Virus record (IMG/VR): IMGVR_UViG_3300020220_000330
Coordinates: 1 to 24,037 of that record
Direction: 5' to 3' (one strand)
Source: a virus
Length of the DNA: 24,037 nt
Part shown: piece after piece, positions 13,656 through 21,400 of the stretch
Layout: each line of letters opens with the position of its first letter
How positions within the stretch are numbered: position 1 is the first letter of the stretch
Notes under the pieces: model-generated
Told to the model about the DNA's origin: nothing
Databases searched by the model: none
What the model saw: only the letters and a program-made list of their open reading frames with translations
Program-made: the position numbers and the translations under genes

Positions 13656-15173
13656 ATGAATTTACACATTATTGTTCAGGCCGGTGGCCGTGGTAGTCGT
13701 TTGAGACACCATACATGGAATAAACCAAAATGTTTAGTTAGTGTTCGAGGAAAACCGTTGTTATATCATTTGTTTGATCGATTTCCAACAGCACATTTTC
13801 ATATCATTGGTGACTATGCTTATGATCAGCTTGAAAAATATCTACAAGTGAATACCCCGTCAGTTAATTATACCTTAATTCAAACCGACGAAAAAGGAAC
13901 TGCTAGCGGCATTGGTGATGCTCTTAAAGCTGTTCCTAACGATGCTGAACTTATAATTACTTGGAGCGATTTAATTATTGGTAGGATGCCGTCTATTGTA
14001 GATTCATCCTTACCTACTGTTATCACGACAAATGCATTCACCTGTCGATGGACTCAGAACGATGCAGGTGCATTGATAGAACAACCAGGACCAAATGGTA
14101 TCCCTGGAATCTTTCATGTTAGACGTGCTGAGTATTTTCCGGAGCCGCCCACAAGCGGAGAATTTGTAAAATGGTTCAGTAAGAATATAACACAGTTCAA
14201 CACAGTAGTATGCAACGACTTAGAAGAATTAGGCGACTTTTCAACTATCGAAACACAAAACGATCGAGCAGGGTTTAGTAGATTTTTCAATGAGGTAAAA
14301 ATTAACGAATCTACTGTCGAAAAACGTGCAATTAATTCTGACTATCTACATTTGATAGGTAAAGAACAGGATTGGTATAAGAGTGTTAGTGATCTAGGAT
14401 TTCGTAGAATTCCAAAGATTATTTCAATAGATCCGTATGTCATGACTAAAATTAATGGAAATCATGCATATCAAATGTTAAATCTTACTGAACGAGAAAA
14501 ACGTGCGGTGCTGGCTGACTATTTAGATTCACTAACGTCCTTGCACGACCTATCTACTAGACCAGTAATTAGCGAAGATGTTGTTGATACTTATATTACA
14601 AAAACATTAAATCGTGTTAATAGTGTTTCAAAAATAATTCCTAATTTTGATCAAGACTCTATTACGGTAAATGGATTAAAATGTAAAAATGTATTTGCAG
14701 AAAAGTACAAACATTTATTTGAGACTATTCTTACGACTATTCAACCGTCGATATTTACACCAATACACGGCGATCCAACATTTAGTAACAGTCTTATAGA
14801 TAAAAATTTAAAAGTATGGTACATCGATCCGCGAGGATATTTTAGCAAACCAGGAATATGGGGAGATCCAATGTACGACTTTGCTAAAGTATATTATAGT
14901 GCAGTTGGGGGTTATGATATGTTTAATCGTAGAAAGTTTAAACTTCATATAGATAGAGAAACTGTAGAAATTTTACAAGAATCAACGAGATTTGAAATAT
15001 ATGCTGAGGAAATTTTTACTGAGTATTTTGGTAACAAAATTGCTAAGATTAAAATATTACATGGGCTAATTTGGTTATCCTTAAGCGGTTATGCAAAAGA
15101 CGATATTGATAGCGTCATTGGTAGTTTCTATCTTGGATTGCATTATCTTGAACAGGGATTGCAAGAGTTATGA
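13656..15173 (+). CDS. sugar nucleotidyltransferase fused to an APH-type small-molecule kinase
   Basis: A 505-residue two-domain enzyme. Residues 1-220 are a sugar-1-phosphate nucleotidyltransferase: AGGRGSRL at 9-16 and KPKCLV at 23-28 are the nucleotide-binding signature, and ITWSDL holds the likely metal Asp. Residues 245-505 look like an aminoglycoside/choline kinase-type domain, with the Brenner loop HGDPTFSN (H371, D373, N378) and a metal-site strand YIDPRGYF (D391). This suggests one protein phosphorylates and then activates a sugar or a small polar group. The order (kinase plus nucleotidyltransferase, next a HAD phosphatase) is common in capsule clusters. It leads the operon and overlaps the next gene by 4 nt. 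The substrate is unknown. Confidence 0.82.
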   Translation: MNLHIIVQAGGRGSRLRHHTWNKPKCLVSVRGKPLLYHLFDRFPTAHFHIIGDYAYDQLEKYLQVNTPSVNYTLIQTDEKGTASGIGDALKAVPNDAELIITWSDLIIGRMPSIVDSSLPTVITTNAFTCRWTQNDAGALIEQPGPNGIPGIFHVRRAEYFPEPPTSGEFVKWFSKNITQFNTVVCNDLEELGDFSTIETQNDRAGFSRFFNEVKINESTVEKRAINSDYLHLIGKEQDWYKSVSDLGFRRIPKIISIDPYVMTKINGNHAYQMLNLTEREKRAVLADYLDSLTSLHDLSTRPVISEDVVDTYITKTLNRVNSVSKIIPNFDQDSITVNGLKCKNVFAEKYKHLFETILTTIQPSIFTPIHGDPTFSNSLIDKNLKVWYIDPRGYFSKPGIWGDPMYDFAKVYYSAVGGYDMFNRRKFKLHIDRETVEILQESTRFEIYAEEIFTEYFGNKIAKIKILHGLIWLSLSGYAKDDIDSVIGSFYLGLHYLEQGLQEL

Positions 15174-15514
15174 TCCCATTTGAATTAAGTGAATTACCAC
15201 ATACCTGGTTTATTGATTTAGACGGAACCATATTAGACCACAATGCACATTTGCATAGTGAAGATCGACTACTGCCTGGAGTTATTGAATTTTGGAATAC
15301 AATTCCGGAGAATGATTATATCATAATTACTACAGGACGTTCTGAACAATATCGAAAATCTACACTAAATTTTTTACAAGACAGCGGTTTACGTTATAAT
15401 TTCGCATTGTTCGAGCTACCTCTCGGAGAAAGGATAATTATTAATGATACCAAGCCTGCAGGATTAAAAACTGCAATTGCATGGAATGTTGAACGAAATA
15501 AAGGGTTTTTATGA
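15170..15514 (+). CDS. HAD-family phosphatase, small
   Basis: A 114-residue haloacid dehalogenase-type hydrolase. Motif I is IDLDGTIL (D16, D18), motif II is ITTGR (T54 or T55) and the last motif is INDTKPAG (D93, with K95). It is short, lacking a large cap, like capsule-cluster HAD proteins that dephosphorylate sugar phosphates. It overlaps the nucleotidyltransferase-kinase fusion by 4 nt and the following methyltransferase by 4 nt, so it probably acts in the same pathway as the fusion protein. GmhB-like heptose phosphatases are one alternative. Its substrate is unknown. Confidence 0.8.
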   Translation: MIPFELSELPHTWFIDLDGTILDHNAHLHSEDRLLPGVIEFWNTIPENDYIIITTGRSEQYRKSTLNFLQDSGLRYNFALFELPLGERIIINDTKPAGLKTAIAWNVERNKGFL

Positions 15515-16086
15515 TAAGCAATTCGCAGGCATTACAAGATATATTTGTATCAAATCTTATAACTGAAAATAAGACTTACATTGAAATTGGCGGATACGAA
15601 CCAGTTAAATGGAGTAACACGTATAATTTAGAAATGAGCGGATGGAAAGGTTTCAGTGTCGAATTAAACACAGATCATCAAGTTATTTGGGCTGCACATC
15701 CGGAACGTAAAAATAAAATTTATTGGGAGAATGCTTTAACTTTTAATTATGCAAAAGCATTATCTGACAATAACCTGCCAATGCATCTTGGATACCTAAG
15801 CTGTGATATTGAACCCCCAGAAAATACGTTTGCTGCCTTACAGCAGGTATTATCTCAAGGAATTACATTTGATTGTATTACCTACGAACATGATAATTAT
15901 GCCGCAAAAAAAGATTGGAATGCTATTGCTACCGAATATCTAGATAAATTTAATTATAAACCTGTGATATACGACGTATATCCTGATGATAGAAAAAATA
16001 AAAAATTTGAAACATGGTTTGTAAGAAACGATATTAATCTTATACCGATGTCATTCGACGAATGGAAATTATGTTTAAACACTTAA
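15511..16086 (+). CDS. FkbM-like methyltransferase (first of two)
   Basis: A 191-residue protein beginning SQALQDIFVSNLI, then YIEIGGYEPVKWSNTYNLE and GWKGFSVELN (residues 23-52). This is the FkbM-type opening: a SAM-binding motif I (IEIGG) followed by an acidic residue at the end of strand 2 (E51). LSCDIEPPENTF resembles the usual FkbM DIEG segment but is altered. FkbM enzymes O-methylate sugars and natural products; here the target is presumably a glycan residue. It overlaps the HAD gene by 4 nt and the next FkbM gene by 16 nt. It is more divergent than the second copy, so function is less certain. Confidence 0.72.
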   Translation: MISNSQALQDIFVSNLITENKTYIEIGGYEPVKWSNTYNLEMSGWKGFSVELNTDHQVIWAAHPERKNKIYWENALTFNYAKALSDNNLPMHLGYLSCDIEPPENTFAALQQVLSQGITFDCITYEHDNYAAKKDWNAIATEYLDKFNYKPVIYDVYPDDRKNKKFETWFVRNDINLIPMSFDEWKLCLNT

Positions 16087-16733
16087 ACTTAGAAATCAGA
16101 AAAGATCCTAAAGAGGGTGGCGATTGGTTATGGCCAATCGAAGATAAGTGGTGCTGGCATCATTTAAATAAAGAAAGATTTCGTCATTTGCCAAAAAAAA
16201 TTGCCGAGCATTGCAAAGAAAAAAATTTAGTTATTCAAGCTGGTGGCAATGCTGGGTACTATCCAAAACAATATGCTAAACTATTTAATACCGTAGTAAC
16301 GTTTGAACCCGATCATAGAAATTTTTATTGCCTTTCTTACAATGTTCCAGAAGAAAATGTGTTTAAATTTAGAGCATGTATTGGTAATGATAATATTCCC
16401 CTTAGTTTAGAACTTCATAAAGATCACGATCTAAATCTTGGTGGATTACGAATTGCAGGAGAAGGAATAATCCCACAGGTCAAAATTGATCATTTCGGCC
16501 TAACCCCGTCACTAATACATTTAGATATCGAAGGATTTGAAGGGTTCGCATTACTAGGTGCAGAAGAAACAATTAAACGATCTAAACCAGTAATTGCATT
16601 AGAAATTAACGGCTTCGGTGATGCGTATGGCTGGCCAAAAGAAAAAATAAATGCGCTATTGTTTGGATGGGGATATGTAGAACATATTAAGTTTGAAAGT
16701 GATGTAATGTATATTCATAAGGATTTTGTATGA
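16071..16733 (+). CDS. FkbM-family methyltransferase (second of two)
   Basis: A 220-residue methyltransferase with a clear FkbM pattern: VIQAGGNAGYYP at 54-65 (SAM motif I), TFEPDHRNF at 77-85 (E79), and HLDIEGFEGFALLGA at 150-164, followed by PVIALEINGF. Such enzymes methylate sugar hydroxyls. I chose ATG 16071; an upstream ATG at 16062 would add three residues, and neither has a strong ribosome site. It overlaps the previous gene and ends with a 4-nt overlap with the next. With two adjacent FkbM proteins, two different positions may be methylated. Confidence 0.85.
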   Translation: MFKHLNLEIRKDPKEGGDWLWPIEDKWCWHHLNKERFRHLPKKIAEHCKEKNLVIQAGGNAGYYPKQYAKLFNTVVTFEPDHRNFYCLSYNVPEENVFKFRACIGNDNIPLSLELHKDHDLNLGGLRIAGEGIIPQVKIDHFGLTPSLIHLDIEGFEGFALLGAEETIKRSKPVIALEINGFGDAYGWPKEKINALLFGWGYVEHIKFESDVMYIHKDFV

Positions 16734-17494
16734 AAACAATAGTTTTGGTTACCGGCGGATTTGACCCAATCCACTCAGGACATATTAATTATTTTAAAGA
16801 GGCAAAAAAACTAGGCGATATACTTGTAGTAGGTGTTAACTCAGATGCCTGGTTAGCTCGTAAAAAGGGTCAAGCGTTTATGCCCTACGCAGAACGAGCA
16901 ACGATTGTTCGTAATATCGTAGGAATAGATTTTGTCATCGATTTTAATGACGACGACGGCTCCGCCCGGCATGCTCTTCGTATGGTGAGACAAAGTTACC
17001 CTCAAGATCAAATTATATTTGCCAACGGCGGCGATCGTACAGATCAAAATATCCCCGAAATGGATATTCAAGACGATAATTTAAAGTTTGTGTTTGGCAT
17101 CGGTGGATTTAACAAAGCTAACTCTAGTTCTTGGATTCTTGAAGAGTGGAAGGCTCCTAAAACTGAAAGAGCATGGGGATACTATAGAGTTTTACACGAA
17201 CCAACTAAACAAGTTAAATTAAAAGAACTGATGGTAGATCCGAGAAAAAGTTTAAGCATGCAGAAACATCAACAGAGATCAGAATTCTGGTTTGTCGCAG
17301 AGGGAACAGCATCTTTGTACACTGTAAATTCCAGTACAGATGTTGAATCTGCTGGAATGTTCAAAGAACATCAACATATTTGGATACCGGCCGATTCTTG
17401 GCATCAGCTAGCCAACGAGACAGATCTTCCTTTGAAAATAATAGAAATTCAATACGGTGAAAATTGCGTAGAAGCGGACATTGAACGCCGATGA
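16730..17494 (+). CDS. RfaE2-type cytidylyltransferase fused to a phosphomannose-isomerase cupin
   Basis: A 254-residue fusion. Residues 1-125 are a nucleotidyltransferase of the HxGH type: GGFDPIHSGH at 9-18 (H15, H18), then VVGVNSDAWLARKKG, close to the HldE/RfaE2 C-terminal domain. FGIGGFNKANSSSWIL follows as a linker. Residues 145-254 are a cupin like the C-terminal isomerase domain of type II phosphomannose isomerases: SMQKHQQRSEFWFVAEGTA (H180, E185), IWIPADSWHQL (H225), IEIQYGENCVEADI. The likely roles are activating a sugar phosphate and isomerising or binding one. It overlaps both neighbours by 4 nt. Which sugar is used cannot be read. Confidence 0.85.
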   Translation: MKTIVLVTGGFDPIHSGHINYFKEAKKLGDILVVGVNSDAWLARKKGQAFMPYAERATIVRNIVGIDFVIDFNDDDGSARHALRMVRQSYPQDQIIFANGGDRTDQNIPEMDIQDDNLKFVFGIGGFNKANSSSWILEEWKAPKTERAWGYYRVLHEPTKQVKLKELMVDPRKSLSMQKHQQRSEFWFVAEGTASLYTVNSSTDVESAGMFKEHQHIWIPADSWHQLANETDLPLKIIEIQYGENCVEADIERR

Positions 17495-18294
17495 ATAACT
17501 GGATATTTCTAAGCAAAGAAGGCAAAGACGAATATATCAATATGTTCGGTATGGGCAGTGGTGGCCGAATAATCAACACCGACGATTTTAATTATAGAGA
17601 CAGCGAAGATCCTATAGTACTGAGAGGTATACTCAAGCATAAGATAATGAAAAAATGCTGGCTAGACGGCAGAGACTTTTATTTTATGGACACGGGATAT
17701 ATGGGAAATATGCGAGGTCCATTAAACCCTATGGGATGGAAATATTATCATAGAATCGTAAAAAATGATCTTCAGCATACCGAATTAATCAAAAGACCCG
17801 ATGATAGATTTCGTAAGTTGGCAATTCCTATACACCATTGGAAGAAAGGTGGAAGAAAAATCCTAATTGCTAAGCCTGACGAAAAACCTATGAAATTTTA
17901 TGGTTTAGAATTAAAAGACTGGTTACAGGAAACTGTCGATACGATTAAAAAATATACCGACCGTCCTGTGGAGATCCGAGAACGAGTCAAAAGTAGATTA
18001 GAACGAACAGTTAACAGCACACTGAAAGAAGCGTTAGATGATGATGTTCATTGTCTCGTGACTTTCAATAGCAATGCAGCCACCGAGGCAGTCATGTACG
18101 GATATCCTGCATTTACCCTATCTCCTACACATGCTGCGAAACCAGTCACCTCTCAAGATTTGAGTAAAATAGAAACACCGTATTATCCCGATCAAGATCA
18201 AGTATATGCGTGGGCCTGTCATCTTGCCTATGGTCAATTTCATATAACTGAACTAAAAGATGGCACCGCCTGGAGAATACTCAATGAACAATGA
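17491..18294 (+). CDS. KpsC/KpsS-like polysaccharide protein, GT-B type, paralogue A
   Basis: A 267-residue protein with a GT-B-like C-terminal half: TFNSNAATEAVMYGYPAF at 191-208 recalls the Ser-x-Ala-x-Glu-Ala-x-x-x-Gly-x-Pro donor-site pattern of capsule (KpsC/KpsS) and related transferases. Together with KYTDRPVEIR (154-163) and DLSKIETPYYPD it matches the 19753 protein closely (KYTDREIVIR; DFSKIENPDLPD), so the two are paralogues. The N-terminal half (MDTGYMGNMRGPL) is like that of the 23670 protein. Presumed role is glycan transfer or assembly; no reaction is proven. It overlaps the neighbour by 4 nt upstream and by 11 nt downstream. Confidence 0.68.
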   Translation: MNNWIFLSKEGKDEYINMFGMGSGGRIINTDDFNYRDSEDPIVLRGILKHKIMKKCWLDGRDFYFMDTGYMGNMRGPLNPMGWKYYHRIVKNDLQHTELIKRPDDRFRKLAIPIHHWKKGGRKILIAKPDEKPMKFYGLELKDWLQETVDTIKKYTDRPVEIRERVKSRLERTVNSTLKEALDDDVHCLVTFNSNAATEAVMYGYPAFTLSPTHAAKPVTSQDLSKIETPYYPDQDQVYAWACHLAYGQFHITELKDGTAWRILNEQ

Positions 18295-19756
18295 ATTTTT
18301 ACCTATTTTCGTAGGTTATGATCCCCGAGAAGATATCGCATATAAAGTCTGCGAATTTTCCATTTATAAAAATACCCCAAATGCCGAAGTTAAACCGTTA
18401 ATACAGGATCGATTAAGAAAAGACGGCTATTATACAAGACCGATTGATCCTTTAAGTTCGACCGAATTTACATTCACAAGATTTTTAGTTCCTCAGATTA
18501 TGAATTTAGAAGGATGGGCATTATTCTGTGACTGTGATTTTATCTGGGACGGAGATATACAAGAAATTTTTGATCAGGCCGATCCACAATATGCTGTCAT
18601 GGTGGTAAAACATAATCATCAACCTAATTCAAAAACAAAAATGGACGGAAAAGAACAGACACAGTATCCGAGAAAAAATTGGAGTTCAATGATTCTCTGG
18701 AATTGCAACCATCCTTCAAATTCAAAACTCACTCTAGAAGATGTCAACACCCAACCCGGATCCTATTTACATCGATTCCAGTGGCTGGCAGATTCGGAAA
18801 TCGGTGAATTAAATGTGCAATACAATTTTCTAGTGGGTTATAATAAACCCGAACAATGCAAACAAGGTAAACCGTTCGCATATCATTGGACCGAAGGCGG
18901 TCCTTGGTTTCCTCGATATATGGACTGCGAACATAAAAATGTCTGGTATCAGTACCTCATAGACTATTCTAATGAACTAGGAAGAAATAATGTTACCGCA
19001 TACTCTCCGATAACATGGGTAACTTCGTTGTCTAGAGAATATTACGAATATTGTGCAAAATTCACTATGCCCACGTGGGCAAGACTTCCTGGAGATGTGG
19101 TCATCGTCTGGGATGACAAGCCGATAGATCTAGGATTTGGAAAAATTTTTAATTTCTGGAAAGATGTAGCCAGTCCTGAAGATCCCTGGATTAAAGAAGG
19201 CATGGGCGGGACCAAGGCCGATAGATTTTGGAAGAAAAGTCGGGTACAAGTCTGGGCTGCTAGACGATTTAAAGGGTTAGTAGTTTGGATAGATGCTGAT
19301 ATCGCAGCGACTAAACCATTGACCCGTACTAGAGCTATAGAATTATTGCATCCTGGAAAAAATGCGTGGACCAGTTTAGATGCAGGAGAGGACTGGCCCG
19401 ACAGAGGTGATTGTCCAATAGATACAGGAATCGTAGCATTTAACTCTAGGCATATAGAATTTGAGAAATTTATCAAAGATTATTCATTAACCTGGTATAA
19501 CGGAGATATTTTTAGAATACCGCAGGCGTATGATCATCATGCTGCAAATTTAGTAAGACAAAAGTGGCCAATGACATCTCTAGCGCCACATTATACATCG
19601 TGGGAGAATCCACCCACAGAGTACATAAGTAGATTCGTTCTTGAAAACAGTAAACTCAAAGACTATTTTATCCATTACCTGGGTATAGAACAAAAAGATC
19701 GTTTAAGAAAAATTAACGACGAAGCCATAATTTCTAAAAAGGAAAAGAAAAAATGA
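18284..19756 (+). CDS. two-domain glycosyltransferase (tandem GT-A domains)
   Basis: A 490-residue fusion of two GT-A domains. Domain 1 (about 1-240) starts FLPIFVGYDPREDIAY and has ALFCDCDFIW (D83, D85), a GT8-like arrangement. Domain 2 (about 250-490) starts TWVTSLSREYYEYCAKF and has VVWIDADIAATKP (D337, D339), then DTGIVAFNS. It is related to the 12880, 20684 and 21384 proteins. Each domain should bind its own nucleotide sugar, so it may add two sugars in turn. The start 18284 has GGAGA at 18272-18276; an upstream ATG at 18260 lies inside the previous gene. The downstream gene overlaps by 4 nt. Confidence 0.82.
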   Translation: MNNEFLPIFVGYDPREDIAYKVCEFSIYKNTPNAEVKPLIQDRLRKDGYYTRPIDPLSSTEFTFTRFLVPQIMNLEGWALFCDCDFIWDGDIQEIFDQADPQYAVMVVKHNHQPNSKTKMDGKEQTQYPRKNWSSMILWNCNHPSNSKLTLEDVNTQPGSYLHRFQWLADSEIGELNVQYNFLVGYNKPEQCKQGKPFAYHWTEGGPWFPRYMDCEHKNVWYQYLIDYSNELGRNNVTAYSPITWVTSLSREYYEYCAKFTMPTWARLPGDVVIVWDDKPIDLGFGKIFNFWKDVASPEDPWIKEGMGGTKADRFWKKSRVQVWAARRFKGLVVWIDADIAATKPLTRTRAIELLHPGKNAWTSLDAGEDWPDRGDCPIDTGIVAFNSRHIEFEKFIKDYSLTWYNGDIFRIPQAYDHHAANLVRQKWPMTSLAPHYTSWENPPTEYISRFVLENSKLKDYFIHYLGIEQKDRLRKINDEAIISKKEKKK

Positions 19757-20691
19757 AATTCGTTGTTTATCAGGCGTGCCTGCCTCCTACAAACAAAAAT
19801 CTCGAAAAAAATGAAATTTTAAATAGATTCCCTTTAGGCGTCGCTTATCTAGGATTAGACGATGTTATTATTCATGAACAGCGAAATCTTATAGATGCTG
19901 ACGTAGCTATGATGATAGGGTGGGTCCATGAAGATTCAAGAGACACGCCTCATTTGGTATTTCGTAGACAAATTATAGAAGAACAAAAACGTAAAAATAA
20001 AAAAGTCTTATTGGCAGATTCTAATTTATTTCTCTACAAGGATAAATCTAACCCTCATCATTATTTAAGATATAGCTATAACGGAATTTTTCCAAATACG
20101 GGTGATTATTGTGACACAGACATAGATCCGTCTAGATGGGTATCTGTTTCGCAACACATCGGTTTATCTTTAAAAGATTATCGAAGTAATGGCAATCATA
20201 TTTTATTGTGTTTACAACGAAACGGAGGTTGGAGCATGAATGGATTTGATGTTGTTGATTGGACTGCACAGACTCTTCGAGAATTAAGAAAATACACTGA
20301 TAGAGAAATAGTTATCCGTGCTCATCCCGGTGACAAGGGATCTAAAAATTATCTCTCCCCAAATAATCTAATTAAAAAAATAGGCATGTTAAAAAAAGTA
20401 AGATTAAGCAAAGAGAGTGTGGATTTAATGGGGGATTTAAAAGATTGTTGGGCAGTGGTAAACTATAACTCTAGTCCTACAGTGGCAGCAGCAATAGAAG
20501 GTTATCCGGTATTTGTCACAGATCCCGATCGTAGCCAGAGCAAAGAAATCTCTAATAATGATTTTTCTAAGATAGAAAATCCCGATTTACCAGATAGACA
20601 AAGATGGGTCGAGCGTCTAGCAATGTTCCATTGGAGTTTCAGTGAAATCTCTAACGGAACTTGTTGGAGTCATATGAGAAATTATGCTTAA
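19753..20691 (+). CDS. KpsC/KpsS-like polysaccharide protein, paralogue B
   Basis: A 312-residue paralogue of the 17491 protein. Shared blocks are KYTDREIVIRAHPGDKG, VVNYNSSPTVAAAIEGYPVF (the GT-B-like donor site), DFSKIENPDLPD and FSEISNGTCW. Its N-terminal half (VAMMIGWVHED, then VFRRQIIEEQKRKNKKVLLADSN) resembles the 23670 protein (VIWSVLWYG, VFERAKSQG). Capsule-type polysaccharide synthesis proteins are the nearest known kind. It sits late in the sugar operon, overlapping by 4 nt upstream and 8 nt downstream. The exact reaction is unknown. Confidence 0.7.
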   Translation: MKFVVYQACLPPTNKNLEKNEILNRFPLGVAYLGLDDVIIHEQRNLIDADVAMMIGWVHEDSRDTPHLVFRRQIIEEQKRKNKKVLLADSNLFLYKDKSNPHHYLRYSYNGIFPNTGDYCDTDIDPSRWVSVSQHIGLSLKDYRSNGNHILLCLQRNGGWSMNGFDVVDWTAQTLRELRKYTDREIVIRAHPGDKGSKNYLSPNNLIKKIGMLKKVRLSKESVDLMGDLKDCWAVVNYNSSPTVAAAIEGYPVFVTDPDRSQSKEISNNDFSKIENPDLPDRQRWVERLAMFHWSFSEISNGTCWSHMRNYA

Positions 20692-21400
20692 AATACAAGT
20701 TATTACCAGTTTCAATCAACACTATTATGATCTTATAGGCAAAGATGCTGTAGAGTCGTGGTTAAAATTTTGGCCTGAAGACATGACATTGACTTGTTAT
20801 GTTGAAGAATTTAATATTCCTAACAACACTAGAATACATCAAATATCATTCGACGACTTTGAAAAAGAATATTTTATATTCCAAGAAACTGCCCATAAAC
20901 AGGTAAAGAAGTTTGCGAAAAAAGCCTGGAGCTTTATTCATGCGATGCATAATTCAAATGCTGATAGAATCATCTGGCTCGATGCCGATGTTTTACATGT
21001 AAAAAACATCGATATAAAATTTATAGAATCAATTTTACCAGAGACGGTATTAAGTACACATATGGGTGTAATATATACTACTGCAAAAGATGGTTCACCT
21101 GGAAAGTGGTTCGTTCCTGAAACTGGGTTTTTTGCGATCAATACAAAACATAAATTATTTGATCAGTTTAAAAAAGAATATAGACGGCATTACGTTGAAC
21201 AGGACCATCATATGTTAAGAAGATTTTATGACAACGATGTTTATGGATATGTATTTGAACAAACGAAAGCAGACGGATTAGATCTCTGCAAAAATTTTAC
21301 CAAACCTTATAAGACTCCGATGCGCCATACTGTTTTAGGATCTTACATGGAACATTATAAAGCCAAACACAGCAAGGCTGAATTTAACTCTGATGACTGA
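20684..21400 (+). CDS. putative glycosyltransferase, GT-A type
   Basis: A 238-residue protein: VITSFNQHYYDLIGKDAVESW at the start, IIWLDADVLHVKN at about 96-108 (D100, D102) and ETGFFAINTKH after it. The layout matches the 12880 and 21384 proteins and domain 2 of the 18284 protein. It is the last gene of the + sugar operon; a start-codon overlap of 8 nt with the previous gene implies coupling. It converges with the - gene at 21384 and overlaps it by 17 nt. Sugar and acceptor are unknown. Confidence 0.75.
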   Translation: MLKIQVITSFNQHYYDLIGKDAVESWLKFWPEDMTLTCYVEEFNIPNNTRIHQISFDDFEKEYFIFQETAHKQVKKFAKKAWSFIHAMHNSNADRIIWLDADVLHVKNIDIKFIESILPETVLSTHMGVIYTTAKDGSPGKWFVPETGFFAINTKHKLFDQFKKEYRRHYVEQDHHMLRRFYDNDVYGYVFEQTKADGLDLCKNFTKPYKTPMRHTVLGSYMEHYKAKHSKAEFNSDD

